Assembly: GCA_050084985.1 (NCBI GenBank)
Contig: JBITNC010000001.1
Coordinates: 58,776,001-58,840,000, forward strand
Reading direction: 5' to 3'
Length of the DNA: 64,000 nucleotides
Source: Nageia nagi
Lineage: Eukaryota > Pinophyta
Under the pieces are notes generated by a model. That model did not search any database. It was not told where the DNA came from and saw only the letters and a list, made by a program, of their open reading frames with translations. Below are positions 34,140 through 48,600 of this stretch, in pieces (the stretch's first letter is position 1; every line of letters starts with the position of its first letter). A program made the position numbers and the translations under genes.

Positions 34140-36760
34140 GTAAAGTGAGGTAAAAGATGAGCCAACAAACAGTGTGGACAATCAGTCCATTGGGTTTTAT
34201 AAGGCTCTTCAAACCTTTCAACGTCTTACACTCAATCAAATGGAAAGAGTGATGAAGAAAGTTCATAACTCATGTGTTCATACACCATAAGCTTCTCCAA
34301 AAGTTTTTGGAATGCCAAGAGATATGCCAATTTGGTCCAATAATTACAATAGTACCATAATGAATGGGAGTGTACCTCAAGCTGCTATTGGTGCATCTCT
34401 ATTCCCTTCCAAAATTAATAAAAAAAGATCCTAATGAAAGAAATTGGTACCAAGAGATGATGGATAACATTAAAAACAATATTCCTCAACCAACCATCTC
34501 ACAAAGTGACCTTAATCCACCTTAAACACCAATTGCATAAAATGTTGGTCAAGGTTGGATTCCACTTCAAGAATGTAATCTATATACCAACAAAGATACC
34601 ATATTTAAAACCTCTAAACTATCCAAAAAACCTATGGTTGTGGAGAATTTACAACCCAATATTGACTTACTTAATTTTCAAATGAATATCCAATAATCAA
34701 ACAAAAGGTTATCACAAGAAAAACCCATCATTCCTCAACCTCCACCTAAATTTGAACAACATACTTTCAAAACATAATACCCAACTTCCAAAATATTGTT
34801 CAACATAATACACTTCATCCATTTTAAAAGGAAATGAACTCTAATAAATCCAATTCTTCCCAAAACATTACCTTCCAAAATTCACCAAATATCCAAAACA
34901 CTAATGCCAATAATTTTCAAATTCCATAAAAGTAAGTATCTTGGAACATAAATCCACAAGGCTAAAACCTCAATGTTGATCAATTTAACCAAGCCAATCT
35001 TGATGATTGGATGGCCTTGACCAACCTTTTCATTTTCAAACTCCCCGATTCCAAAATACCCAAAGTGGGCCAAACCAAGGTATAACTTATTTCCAAAATA
35101 TTCTATTCCAAAATACTTCCAACCATAACAAGAAAAAACTCCATGGAGCTCAAAATTCCACTCAAAATACTATCTAACAAAATACCCAACAAGGTTCCTG
35201 AATTCCATCCATGGAAGAGATGTAACAATTGATTGGGCACATGCAAAACCTTATGTACCAAAAATAGATGGTTGATTTAGAGGCAAGTCAAAATTAGAAT
35301 ATTTTACAAGGTACACAAAAAGGAAAAGGTCATGGTATGCAATAGAATAGTGGTCAAAATATGAAACAAAGTTATGGTTTCAATACTCAATTTCAACCTC
35401 ATGATCAATAATGGTTTTATAATCAAAATCATGGGCATAACACATAAGGACCATATTGGGTTAAACAAGGCACATTATATAACCCCAATGCACATTCGTT
35501 TGAGAGGAAAGTGAGTATGTTCAATAAACCAAATCAGTCTTATGGTGGATCAAATCCACCCTGATGGATTGAATTCACCTTATGGAGTACCTAATGTGCA
35601 TAATAAAAGCTAAATTATGATAAGGTTGCAAGAGTTAGAGGCTACAATAAATAATCTAGGATTATCTAAAGTCAACTATGAGGAGACATGCAATGAGCCT
35701 ATAAATCCTTATATTCCCATGAGTACTTACCCCAAGAAGTTAGAGATGCCTAAAATAGATAAGTTCAAGAGTAAAGAGGATCCAAAGGAGTATTTGAGGC
35801 ACTTAAAACATTCTTGTTATTTGATTGCAAATGATAATGCTATCTTATTGAGAAATTTTCCTATGACTCTTGGGGGATAAGATATGAATTAGTACAATTC
35901 ATTATCACAACATAGACTGTATACATTTAAGAAACTTGCAAATCTCTTTCTTGAACACTTGTCTATCAATATCAATAAAAGGGATTCCATTATAAATGTA
36001 ATGAAGTTATCTCAATTTGATCAAAAATCCATTTTTGACTATGTTACTAGGTGGCGATATTTGATTAGAGATATGAACTTCTCTTTTCCTCAAGAGGAGT
36101 TGGTGAGAATATTTAGCAAAAGTTGCATCAAGCAAGTCTCTACATATCTCGAAATACAACAACATAGGATCTTTGAGGAAGAAATTTCTCAAGCAAAGGT
36201 TATAGAGGAGGTAATGATTCAGAATGGTGAGATCAAGGTGGTAAATAAGGAAAATAATAATCATGGTTATGGATCTGATAAGAGTGGTGCTACGAATGAA
36301 GGCAAGCCATAACTCAATCAATTTATTATCCAAACACCACCACCACCTCCAATGAAAAATGTTCAACAAGATAATAAAATGAATGTACCAAGCCAATATG
36401 ACAATCAAAATTAGTCATAAGGAAGGAATTAGAATCAAGCATAGGGGTAGTCTTCTAGGTCACAGAGGAAGTTTGAGCCATTAAGGGAAGCTTTGTCCAT
36501 GATCTTCACAAAACTCAATGATGCTAAACTATTGAGATTACCAAAAGTTCAGTGGGATTCTTCTTGGGCCACTAAACCATGGTATAAAGATGATAAGTTT
36601 TGTGATTTCCATAGGGTACAAGGCCATAGTACCAACTATTGAATTTACCCAATGCAAGGTTATTCAAAGTCTCATAGATTCAAGAAAGTTAGTGCTTAAT
36701 GGTACCTCTTTGGGTCCTAATACCAACTTGCAAGTTCATCAAAATTCATTGCCTCAATGG
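34140..36760 (+). pseudogene. Gag of the LTR element
   Basis: The N-terminal part (to ~35600) is rich in Asn, Gln, Pro and Tyr (e.g. SYGFNTQFQPHDQ, WFYNQNHGHNT). The core follows in one frame: NPYIPMSTYPKKLEMPKIDK, FKSKEDPKEYLRHLKHSCYL, LLRNFPMTLGG, then YTFKKLANLFLEHLSININK, SIFDYVTRWRYLIRDMNFSF and PQEELVRIFSKSC, a Ty3/gypsy Gag core. Near 36590 the same frame gives KFCDFHRVQGHSTNY, a CX2H...H knuckle-like motif. Stops at 35878-35880 and 35890-35892 fall where Gln and Trp are expected. The frame is otherwise well kept, so the element decayed mainly by point change. Confidence 0.8.
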
Positions 36761-37160
36761 GGTGTAAATCAAGTTAGTACCATTAGGTATTACAATTAGT
36801 ACTTGCCTATTTAGAATGTATCCTATGACTATGGAACACAACAACAATGGGTTAAGGAAGAAAAATAGGCACATGCACATATGCAATTTGTAGGGATGGT
36901 TAATGTTGCCACTAGAGCTAACTAATACAAAGACAAAGGAAAGGGCCAATAACAAACTCATGAGGATGAGGGTGGACATTAATATACCAAACCATATTCC
37001 ACCTCCTCCTCCTCCATCATAACGGGGTATTAAGGAGAATTTACAGAGTGACTTGGAGAAACAACTAAGACTTACCCCCATCAAATTTTGTCTATGGGAT
37101 CTAATCAGGAATTCTCATCAACATAGAGAGAGTTTGGATAAGATTTTATGAACTATAGAG

Positions 37161-37436
37161 TTGGATGCATCAAATATCAATGCTTTTATTAACTTTATTG
37201 GGAGTGTGCAAGAGAATGTGGAGCAATTCTTTCCATTCTTTCAACATGAGATCCATAATGTTGTAAATCAGAAGTGTAAGGATCCTCCCTTGCATATTAT
37301 AGCCTATGTTGATGGAACATTTTTCAAGAGGATGCTTATAGATGATGGATTAGCCATCAATGTGGTCTCTTCATCAACATTGATAAACCTTAGCCTACCT
37401 TTGTCACATCTTAAGGCCCCCACATTTATTCTATGA
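37161..37436 (+). pseudogene. Retropepsin-like protease domain
   Basis: Ninety-one open codons end in a retroviral-type aspartic protease start: PLHIIAYVDGTFFKRMLIDD, then GLAINVVSSSTL. The catalytic 'D-S/T-G' triad is read as LIDDGLAIN, so Asp-Asp-Gly replaces the usual Asp-Ser/Thr/Gly-Gly. The domain is cut by a stop at 37434-37436. It would cleave Gag; this copy is dead. Confidence 0.65.
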
Positions 37437-37585
37437 TATTTAAATAATTAGTTATGCAACAAATTGGGTAGCATCATTTTTCCTATCTTGGTGGGATCCA
37501 AGACCATTCATGCATGCTTTCAAGTGATAGATGGAGAACAATGATATAAATTCCCACTTGGTAAGCCTTGAATTAGAGATATGGA

Positions 37586-39390
37586 GTGCATCCCTTCCAC
37601 ATTGATAGTTGTGTAAAATATCTTGAGGAAGGGGTCATGCATTACATATGGATGGATGAGGAACCTTTTAGCTATTGTAACTTGGTCAAATTACCTAATT
37701 ACTCTATCCTTCCATCCACCCACATATTTCCTAGTATTATCCATATTAATCAAGATCCATTATTTTTTGTTGCTATTATTAATGAAAAATATCAAGAAGA
37801 AAAATGTGAATTGATTAATAAGCTAGTCCTAACTAAAAATGAACAAATCTCCATAAATGCATAAAAATATGATAATCTAATAAACATCTATGAGAAGCCT
37901 AAGCAAGATACCCTTGTGATACCTTCCCTTACAATTCAAGAAGAAATCTCTTTGAAGGCATGAGCAACATACCTAGATAAAAAACTTAAATAAACCAACT
38001 CCTATACATGTAAACCAAGTATAATTACTCAAATAGAGGAGAGTAATATGATAAAAGAGGACCTTCAAGTTGTAAATAAAAAATAAAAGAAAGAGAAATC
38101 CATAGATGATCTTGAGCATATCTCTCAAGTGGATGTCCAATTAAAAAATATTAGTATTGGTGAATATATCATCGATGATATTATTTTTAACATCTCCTCT
38201 CTCCATGTTGTAAGCCACTTATTTGAGTCTCCCTTAACCATTGGTGCTTTAGTACCACTTGGTCCATCGGATAACCAAACTTGCTTTATTTATGCAGGTC
38301 CATATTTTCCCTCTTACTAAGTTCTTAAGGTCTCATCAAAATAATTATTTTTAGGTAAACTCGATTATTAATCCAAATTGTACTTTATTCATCACTACTT
38401 TTCCAAGTGTAAATGGTAAAGGTTTGGCTTGGGTTGGTATAAGAAAGGCACAATTCATGTCATGCAATTACCCACTCAGGGTGATAAAGATAAACAAAGC
38501 CATAACCTAAACCCATGAGATAGAGGATGAGGTAGAGTATGAGGAACTTACCTCCCCTCATGAGGACTTAGTATGTGAAGCACACTCTTATCTAATATCT
38601 TACTATTATATTCCTCCTTATCTATTCAAACAAGTTAATAAGATTTATGTATTTATCATTTCATCCTTGTATCTTGCTTTCAATGTTTCATTTTCTTGAT
38701 TGGGGGGACTTGGTCCTTCACTTATTTTGTCTTATTTATAGTTGTCATGATCATCACAAAAATCAATCAATGTCTTGTTCTAATCTTGTCATTTGCCATT
38801 ATTACACAATGAAAGTTAGTCCTATTTGAATTTGCTTTTTTTTGATTTATATTTCCATATGAGAAGGATTTCTATGCAGGCTATACTAAGTAGCTTTAGG
38901 GGTCTCTTTTCATCTATAAATGTTTTGTTTCATTAGCTAGATCTTGACATTTACTATCGATACTTGGATAGTCTCTTGCTTTTAGTATTATTACCTTTTT
39001 TGGGGATACAAGAACCACTAGTCACTTATTCCTAATATCAATATATTAGCTTGTATTCACTTTCATGTGCTTGATTCATTTTGAATTGTATTTTCTTAAC
39101 AATTCATGAAGGTCATGGAATCGTTAGATGATACATACTTCCTAGTTCAGTTGGGGCTAGAGCTCATCTTACACATTCAAATAGAAGTTGGTTCCAAACC
39201 TATTTTCATTTATTACTTTTTCCACCTATTTTGTTTCATAGTCACATCATTTCTCATCATGGTTCAATACCATTGAATGAATTTCCTTGCATTATTTCAT
39301 AAAATGGGAGGAACAAGGTCTCATTCAATATACTAAAATAGAATTTGGTCCCAAAAATCCTATATCATACCATCATGTTTTCATGTTCAT
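37586..39390 (+). pseudogene. Decayed frame after protease, function not recognised
   Basis: One frame gives acceptable protein-like stretches (MHPFHIDSCVKYLEEGVMHY, HISQVDVQLKNISIGEYIID, TYFLVQLGLELILHIQIEVG) between many stops. It does not show the YxDD box of reverse transcriptase, an RNase H DED set, or an integrase HHCC/DDE. It may be a protein specific to this element family. Confidence 0.35.
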
Positions 39391-39699
39391 TTGAAATATT
39401 AAAACTCATTCATCTATATAAAAAATAAAATAAATCCATCATAACCATCTCAAAAGTGTAACAATAAAAATATGCATAAATCGAACCATCACATACCATA
39501 ACCATTGTAATAAAAAAATAACATAAATACATTCACCATGATTTCAAATCAACACATATAAATAAACCATCATGTATATATATATAAAGGTGGCATAAGC
39601 CATCATAAAATTTACATAAGCCATCCAAATTGCTTTGATACAAAAATATTATCTAATGACATGCACCTATATCATATGTCTAACCTAGCTTATGTAGTC

Positions 39700-41560
39700 T
39701 AACTAGCTAAAATATTTGTGTCTCGTTACGATCATCCACTCTCAAAGCTATCAAGAAGAAGGTGAATACCTCTCACATTGTATACCATATATTGACATAT
39801 CTCTAGAACTCTTCCTCTTATATGTATATTCATGTCCTCCCATGAGAGGTAGCATGCGATGAGCTCACCACATGTGTACTCTTAGAGACCTTATGTGTCC
39901 CTATATCCTATGAGTGTAGCTCTATGAACTTGAAGGGATATCTAGTAGTGGAATCATCCTTCATATGAACTCTACCTCATAAATTTTAGTCCTCCTATGT
40001 TGGATCTCCAACCAATGGCTCAAGATCACCATGGTCTATGACATATTTAGCTCTTTCTAATTTGACTCACACTCTTTGGTGGCCTAGTCTCTAGCCTCTA
40101 GTCATGATCCTTCTCATGTTACTCTAGATCTTGTACCCTTTGATGAAGCTCGATCTCCTTAAGCTAACTCTCCTTATCACATTGCTTACTCTACTCTAGG
40201 TTGTGCTCTCTCTCTGCAAGATGATGATCTGACTCTATGAGTTGAAACTCTAGATTTGCTATCTGCTTGCCAATCTAGGATCTGGAATCCCTACTAGACC
40301 TCCCTTATTATATTGGAGGGAACTTTTTCTACATCTCACTTATATCTATAGGGGTTTACCTTCATCCTTTGCAACCTCCTCCTTGACCCACTTAGGATAT
40401 CGACTAATCCACCATCTAGTGTAGGCCTTTATGTAGGCTATATCATCTTGATATATTAACTCCTCCTTATCACTATTAGCATCCTTATAGGTCTCCTGAT
40501 ACATGATACAAGGCCTCTCATCTCTACCATTTGACATGCTATATACCATCAACTTGGGAGGTATATCTTGTATCTTATTGAAGTGTTTGAGTACTCAATG
40601 GTACTTAAATAAATCTATCTGATCCTTATGGATCCTCACCCATCTTGCTCATATAGTAAAAGCTACCTGTACCCTATCCTCATAGTAGGCTGGGCCACCA
40701 CTATACAAACTCTAGATCATATATTTGGGCTATAATCTCTTGAAAATATCTATAAAATATGCCACATGATCACCTCTCATGTGTCTAGTGCTAGGATCAT
40801 GATGATGTCCCCATCACATCATGTAGGGACACTTTATGTTAGGCTCCTCAAAATAAAGAACATCCTGAACATGCACATCATAAGGTAGACATAATGGTCA
40901 TACCACCTCTATATGCTCCCATATTGAAACTTGCAAAAATATTGAGCAACATGTCCCTATGTAGACCCCTATCTCCATCTCCTATAACTCATAGTAGAGC
41001 TATCCTAGGAAGGTTGGTCCCCATGCAAACACACAACCATTCTCTTGCATCTTCCTCAAAACTTGATATAGCTTCCAAGGGAACCTACACCCTAAAGCAT
41101 CTGGTAGAAAAAAGAATGTGATGATCATCATTACGAAGCAAATCAATCTTTCTATGAGCTTGACCTCGTATGCATGCTCATAGTAGAGTCCTCCTCCATC
41201 CCACCATAGTAGATGGTAATAGTGGTCAACTATCCTAATGGTTGCTATATCACTCTCCACCTTGTTTGATAATCCAATCACTAGTATGTCCTCCATTAGA
41301 ATCCTAAGAATCTACTAGATATCCTTTAGAGTTTCAGTACACTACCCAATATGCATATGGAAAGTGTTGGTGGAAGAGTTTCATCACTCACACAAGGTTG
41401 TAATGTACCCAAAGTTCACCATAACCTTATGTATCATGCTAGTGTATCTTAAACCCATATTGTATAACCACATCCACTTAGTATCGACATATCCTATTAT
41501 AGTTGCACATAAAGCTTGCAAAAATGATGTCACATGCATAGTATCTCATATGGATGTAAA
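39700..41560 (-). pseudogene. Plant mobile domain (PMD) gene remnant, antisense within the LTR element
   Basis: Read right to left, the minus strand gives NSSTNTFHMHIG, then ETLKDI and ILRILMEDILVIGL, matching the PMD signature 'TNTFH-P-GE-T-TLEDV--ILG-P--G'. Next come DHYYHLLWWDGGGLYYEHAY, FFLPDALGCRFPWKLYQVL and VFAWGPTFLG-LYYEL, the conserved 'WG---LA-LY--L' block. Further left, DDIAYIKAYTRWWISRYPKW and VKEEVAKDEGKPL form a 68-codon open piece. Stops sit mostly at expected Trp, Gln or Glu positions. PMD proteins (MAIN/MAIL1 relatives) silence transposons and guide development in angiosperms, and PMD copies are known inside Ty3/gypsy and Mutator elements. Here the gene runs opposite to gag. 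Domain call from motifs only. Confidence 0.65.
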
Positions 41561-44518
41561 AACAACAAAGTAAACTAAGTCAGTCAAGTTACTATTTATG
41601 CCAACTAGTTTATCTATCAAATACCAAAGTTTCTTTTATCAATATTCCAAAAATATTTTTGCCTTCATTGTGATATCATCTTCATTGTAAATGGTGTGTC
41701 ATCATGTCCAAATGTCATCAATTACATATTTTTATCTTAAAGCATTCCAAACTAAAAATTGGTCTTTGTAAATAAGATATGTCCCAATTCACACTTAGGT
41801 AGCTTACACCTAGCATCACAGTACTAACCAAACATTAAATTGCATTAAAAACACTAGCTTACAAGGTAAAATTTGTAAATTTTCTCCACTATGTACATGA
41901 GGTATGTTTCGTAATTCAAAAGAGCATGACTATCAATTGTTTCCTTAGGCACCATGCTAATAACTTATATGATATATTTACCATCCCAAATCCATGAAAT
42001 TTACTCTTTTTAGTAAGCAAAAGTGCAACAATAAAATGAGATTTTGCATTTTGGAGACATTCTTTTTGAAAGGAAAGTAAATTCACAACAAACATGGGCA
42101 ATTACCAAATTTTACAATTACATACAATTCAATAAGAAATCTATATTTTTTGGTGCTAAATCAACTTTCAGTGTCTTATGACACCAACCAATGAACTCCT
42201 AAAGTTATAAAATCCAACTTGATGGTTTTTCCCAACAATTATCAAAACTATATTTTTTGGAAAAAAATGATCAAACTTGCAAATTCATTGAAATTACATA
42301 AAAAGAAGTTCAATCCAATTTATAGGGCTTTAAATTTAAGCAATAACCCTTCAATAATGCTCAAACACATAATTTAGAGGTTAAATTTTCAAAAAAATGA
42401 ACCAAATAGGGCCCAAAAGGGGTTACAAGCTAGGCATGGTAGCTTAGGCCTAACTATAGTGTGCTTAGGGGCATGTGCCCTAGACACAATGCTCTTGGCC
42501 CTAAGCGTAGTGCATCTACCTTGAGGTTCAAAAATAGATCATGCCTAGGGTCCACGAGTGAAAACATTTCCTAAAATGCTCTATTTTTTGTGAAATAAAG
42601 TTCATGGATACCTAATTGGGGTTAAATAAATAGGTGGTTTCCTCTCTGTTTTACAATTTGACACTCAAATTTATATATATTTACAAAATTCAAATCTAGA
42701 ACCCTTGTTTCATATCTTTTTTGGGGAAAAATCATATTTTTAATGGAATTGATCAATTTTTTGAGAATTTAGATCTGTGGAAAGGTTATGCATGTTAAAA
42801 ATACTAGGTGCATATTAAGAATATTTCAAATCTAATCCTTTGTTTGAGTACAACAAGCAAAATACCCTCTCAAAGCCTCTTGTTGGGCATTTTTTGGAAT
42901 TCAAATATATTTTGATTTTGTTCATTTTGAGAGATTTTTTTCAAGGATTATTTCCTATCATCTAAATGTTTAGATTGTGTGCTTGTATTGTCATATTGGG
43001 GTAATTTGGATTTTAAAAAAGAAAATACACAATTGTACATTCTTTTTTTAACTAAAATACATTAAAAAATTCAAAAATTACATAAAAAAGGTAATTTACA
43101 TTTTCAGGCTTACTTGGCATCGTAAACATGGTTGATCAATGAGTATTTGAGTTGGAAGTCCATAATTTGCTGCCACATAGATCAATTGGTCACTTTCCAC
43201 CAAAATTCCACCTTTTCATATGTGATAAATGAGTTTAAAAAAGAGTAATTTTCTTACTTATTTACTTCTTTTTTACTATTTCTAAGTCAAAATTCAAATT
43301 TTTAGCCCATGTTTGGGCCCCATCTTGTGTAAATATATTCAAAATATATTTTTTATCCTATAATTTATTACAAAATTATATTGGGGCAATAAAAAAGAGA
43401 ACAAAATTTAAATAGCAAAAATTTTCATAATCATCACACGTAAATTCTTACTTTTTCAATTGATTTTGTATTGACCATTCTGATCAATACAATATCCTTC
43501 AAGGGAGAGAACCACTTGATTGTTAAATTTTTTCGAATTCCTTTTTACAAAAGTGCAAAAAAAACTTAAATTTTATCTTAAAAATGTGTTTTATTTCAAA
43601 AATTGCAAAATTGTTTAAAGTTTCTTTGAAAATAGCAAAATTGTTCAAAGTTATCAAATTTCCACTTGATTTCAAATTGTTCAAATTGTTTAACAAGACT
43701 ATGCAATTACTTGTAAGTCTATTTTCTTACTCCATCATGAACGATTTGTATAGATTTGATGTGTTTAATCATCAAATACTATATAAGTTATTCAAAATCC
43801 TACTTACACAAACACGTTGTTCAGCATTTGAATTTGATGAATACTACATTCAAATTGCCACACATATTTGTTTTGAATTTTCCATAAACACATTGTTTGG
43901 GGTTTGAATTATCACAAGGTACATTTAAATTATTATCTATATTTGTTTCAAATTTTCCATGAACACATTAGTTAATGTTTGAATTATTGCAAAGTACATT
44001 CAAACCGATATCCATATTTGTTTGAATTTTCCTAGAACACATTATTTAGGATTTGAATTTGATGAATACTACATTTGAATTCCTATTCATATTTGTTCCA
44101 ATTTATTTTAAAACCTCCTAGAACACATTATTTACAATTCAAATTTGACGAATTCTACATTCAAATTCTTCTTCATGTTTATTTCAAATTTTTTAGTTTT
44201 TAAAAAACCTCCATGAACACACTATTTAGGATTCAAATTTGATGAATACTACATTCAAATTTCTATTAATATTTATTATAAAATTTTATGCTTTTTTTTG
44301 ACCATGAAAGCATTATTTTTACATATTCATTCGAAATGTGTAAATTATTTGAAACTTATTCAATGTTCAAAGTTTAAATACCAAACTATTCAAATTTAAT
44401 TCAAATGCTCAAATTTAAGAATGTTTAAACTACAAATGTTTTCTCAACTAACATCCATGTATCTACACTTGTTGAACTAAGTCTTTTTTACAAAAGACCT
44501 AATCCAACAAGGCCAAAA
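41561..44518 (+). other. 3' noncoding region of the LTR element, with internal repeats
   Basis: No coding signal. From about 42420 the sequence aligns with 45645-46214 plus 50409-51628 ('gttcatggatac', 'ttggggttaaat', 'tttcctatcatctaaatg', 'ttgaactaagtc'). Between 43790 and 44330 a unit 'gaacacattatttaggattc' + 'aaatttgatgaatactacat' repeats irregularly every 72-95 bp, about six times. The region is cut off directly by LTR B. Confidence 0.6.
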
Positions 44519-45644
44519 TGTTGACACTAACAAATAGTACTTTTTGAGTAGAGATGTTTTATGACATTAAAATATTGTAACTCATTGTTTGATTTATTCT
44601 TAATGTTTATTGTGTAAATTCAAACTACTCAAAAGTCCAAAATAGAGCAAAAAGTGACTTAAAATACAAATACGAGCAAAAGTGGGTATCTAGCCCAAAT
44701 AACTTAAGTTGACTCAAGAGGTATATAACTTTGTAAAATTAGAAAATCCTCTCCAAATTCATTTGCTCACTTACATAATACTTATAATTTTTGCTCTCTT
44801 ATTATTGCTCCAAGAATATTTCTAGCATTGTGAGATAAGGTTTGAAAGATTAAAGATTTTCACCATAAATCTCCATCAAATCTCTCAAAGCTTTCTTCCA
44901 CACTCATGAGGTGATATTTCTATATGTTTCTATGGTTTAATTGAATTATTATTGTATATATTAGATGTATTCAAATTTTTTGTAGGGACTTGAATGCAAT
45001 ACAACCATAGAAGATCTTGGGAAGACCTACCTTTTGTATCCTCAACAAAATTGTGTGCATATAGTGTGTTGTTTAGGTTAAAATAATATTATCTTGCCTT
45101 TTCATCATTAAAATCATTGTTCAAAATCATAATAGCTTAAACAGTGTTGTGAACATCCATTATATCTCATGGGTATCCTTGGATCTAATTGATCCAAGGA
45201 TTTTTAAATATTTATTCATTTCAATAATTTAATATTCTCAAGTTTTTCAAGTGTTGGATCTCATTTTTAACCACCAAAAAATGTAAAGATCATATCCATA
45301 ATTTAAATACACCATAAAAATTATTCAAGCATCATATACATAGAAGCATTTGCACAAATATGCATATATATTTCATTTTTTTTAATGATTTCAGGGCTTG
45401 GAGGCTCACATACCATTTGGAGTGAGGATACTCACTCCATGCTCACCTAGGTGCCTCAAAGGGCCTAGGTTTGGAGGTCCCCTTCCCATTTAGATGCATT
45501 TATGGTTTATTAATGTTCTTGCAAAGTTTCACTTTATTATTCAAAGATTTAAACATATCTTTATCAAGTTTTCTACCTAATGCTCATTCAGTAAAGTAGA
45601 GTTATGTAATTTAGGTTTTGTGTGTGCATTTGACTTGTTTATGT
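44519..45644 (+). repeat. LTR B (3' end truncated)
   Basis: It begins TGTTGACACTAA, matching LTR C's TGTAGACACTAA, and aligns with LTR C to about 'gacttgtttatg' at 45643. The last ~35 bp found in A and C ('gatcatatata...') are missing. At that point the sequence jumps straight into a second copy of the 3' noncoding region. Confidence 0.8.
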
Positions 45645-48600
45645 AATGTGCCTATCCCTAGGCATGGTGCGCCTATCCTAAGGTCCAAAATGGATCACAC
45701 CTAGGATCTAGGAATGAAAACATTGCCTAAAATGCTAAAATTGATCTATTTCTCATGAAACAAAGTTCATGGATACTTGATTGGGGTTAAATAACTATGT
45801 GGGTTTCTATGCATTTTATGATTTGACACCCAAATTTGGAGATATTTATAAAATTTGAATCTAAAAACCCTTATTTCATGTCTTTTTTGGGGAAAAATTA
45901 TATTTTTAATTGAATCAAGTGATTTTTGAGAATTTAACTTCATGGAATGATTATGCATGGTAAAAATGTATGTGGGTATCAAATGGATTTTGAATCCGAC
46001 TATCCATTTGAGTGCAATGAGTGAAATACTAGGTAAAACCCTCTTGTTAGGCTTTTTTTGGAATTCAAATATCTTTTGATTCTTTTTATTTCAAGAGATT
46101 CCATTTAGGGGGATTGTTTCCTATCATCTAAATGTTTAGTTTGTGTGTTTATACATTTAGATTGGGGTAGTTTGGATTTTAAATAAGAAAATACATAATT
46201 ATACATTATTTTTTTTGTGATGAAAGAGCCTTTTCTATTAAAAATCAAAAACCCTTACAAAAAAAGTGGATGGAGTTAGCACACCCCATATGGAATCAAA
46301 CTAACCATGGCTAGGAAACCCAAAAAGAAACATTACACCTCACAAGATAAATAATAGGAATAAAAAAATAGAACCACCAAGATCCTTTCAAAAACCAAAG
46401 TGATCAAACCAAGGTCATCAGAAAAACAAAGGACCCATGATTAACTAAAAAATAGATTACATTTCATTAAATGCTTTGTATCAAGAAATATGCCCAACCA
46501 TCAAATTAGGATCGGCTCTAGGCTTCTTGAATTTTTGATTATCCCTATTTGGGAAGGGGATCCTATAACCTTGAGGCATATTAACATCAGTAGATGTCCC
46601 TCCAACATTGATGTTGCCTCATGTATCTCCCTAGCCATCCGTGGCTAGAGAAGATTTTGGATGACCATCACCCCATCCACAATGAGGGTTAAAGAAATAA
46701 GCTCCATCAAATTGGCTCTCTTTTATTGGGAGGAAAAGGCTAAGACCAATAACAGCTAAGAGAGCTAATAGATGCTTGCTAGATGTGCAAAGGAGGGTGA
46801 TTCCAAGAGTAGGAAAAAGAATGTTCATCATAGTTATGGTCCAGAGGAATTTTTATCACATTGCATATAGCCTCTGCCCAATGAGCTAATAGATCTTGTA
46901 GGTGATCAACCTAGGAAATTATCTATAACCAAACATCATTAAACACTTTCAATTTATCAAGGTGACCAAAAAAAATGGAAGGAGCATAATTTTTAAACAT
47001 AAATTCTATTACAACTTTTCTAAATGTGAAATAATAAGTCAAGTCAAAAGAACCTCAAATAGGGGTGAGGAAAATACAACAAAATCCCTAAGAGAGCTTG
47101 GGACCATGAAAATATAGAGATGAAGAAGGGGGAAAAAAATAAAACACACATTCTCAAACTTGTTTGTACCTAGGGCACTCCAAAACAAGTGAAAACATGA
47201 ATCAAGAGCATTATAAAAAGCACATCTAGGGTTAGAAACACCCATATACTGGAGCTAAATTTTGAAAGGGAGCCCTTGATGTAAAGACTCCATGCAAAAA
47301 TAACCTATTTGGATTAATGTAGGAAGCCCAGGTATTTTAAAACTAAATTGTCCAACACAAATTTATGGAAATCAAGTCCCACCTTTCATTCAACTTAGGA
47401 ACCATAGGAAAGAAAGGGGATAACCACTTGTAACCCATCTAAGCTTTGTAGCTAAGAAATGGAGTCTCAACATGATAGTGCCAATACATACACCATGATA
47501 TCTTAGATAGAACCCTAATTTTATGAAGCATATCATGGGAGTTAGCATTGATGATCATGTTAAATGTATCATTATCAGCATTAGTGAGACAAAAATTGCA
47601 CTTGAAGGCATCCCAGGGAATCTAATATCTAGTTTATCGACTAAAAAAATACATGATGGAATGGATGCCTATCTTGAAAAATCTCAAGGCATTAACCCAT
47701 TGAACTTGATCCAGGGGAAAACCCTGATAGCCAAAAAAGAGGACCACCAAATGTTCATATTTTTAAAAGATAACCCTTTTCAAAAACCCTCTTCCTTCTA
47801 GTGGAGCCAAGGGTTAAGCTATTACTAAGCCTTTCAAATACTTCTAATAATAATATATATTTTGATCTTAATGGCTATCAGAGTTGTGAAAAGTAAGGGA
47901 AGATCAATTCCCTTTAAGCTTAATGTTTGAGGGTAAGAACCATTGAAATAATGTGCCAAATTAAGATCTTCTAGGATTCATTACCACATATTGCTTGAAT
48001 TATTCAATTGGCACATAGGGAGATACCATAACATTTGCATTCAAGTATATCCATTCCCCCTACCTCTCTAGGGGGACAACAAAACCCCCATGCCACTCTA
48101 TGAAACCCATTATTATAATAAGAATTGCACCATAAAAAATCCCTTAAACATTTTCCCAATTTGTTATAGCAAGCTTGATATGGGACCCAACAAGAAGAGT
48201 AGTAAACATTGGTAGCAACAAGAACTTTAGAACAAATTTGAAATTTTATCACCAGATAGAGCTTTTTAGTAAGCTAGGACTCAAGCTTGGATTCCAATTT
48301 TTGGACCATATAGCTCTAGATTTGATTCAGATAGCCATGAAATGCAAAAGGAATTCCAAGAAACTTAAAAATCTCACTAAGGGTAATCCACTTCCACTAA
48401 AAGGTTTGAAGCCACATAGGAGGTTCATGCATTGATTGCCTGTAACAAGAAGTCTTCTTCCATTGAATACTTGAACTAGAGGCTTTGTAAAATATTTAAA
48501 ACAATTGAGAGCAATTGAATGGAAAACTCATCTTCCTTGAGGATGAGGAAGGAATCATCTACAAAGTGACCATTGACTATTTGCTCTTTGTTATGAAGCC

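Larger units (their letters stand above)
31371..45644 (+). mobile_element. Ty3/gypsy-type LTR element with gag, protease and antisense PMD gene
   Basis: Order on the plus strand: LTR A (31371-32367, left end missing), primer-binding-like TGGTGAAC, leader, gag, protease, about 2 kb of decayed frame, a plant-mobile-domain frame on the opposite strand, a long noncoding 3' region, LTR B (44519-45644). No reverse transcriptase or integrase motif is seen anywhere in the ~12-kb interior. The element is thoroughly mutated. It probably depended on enzymes from a relative, or lost that part by deletion. Confidence 0.75.

Noticed and set aside
36007-36408. 133-codon minus-strand frame
   Set aside because: Shadow of the plus-strand gag, which carries clear family motifs.
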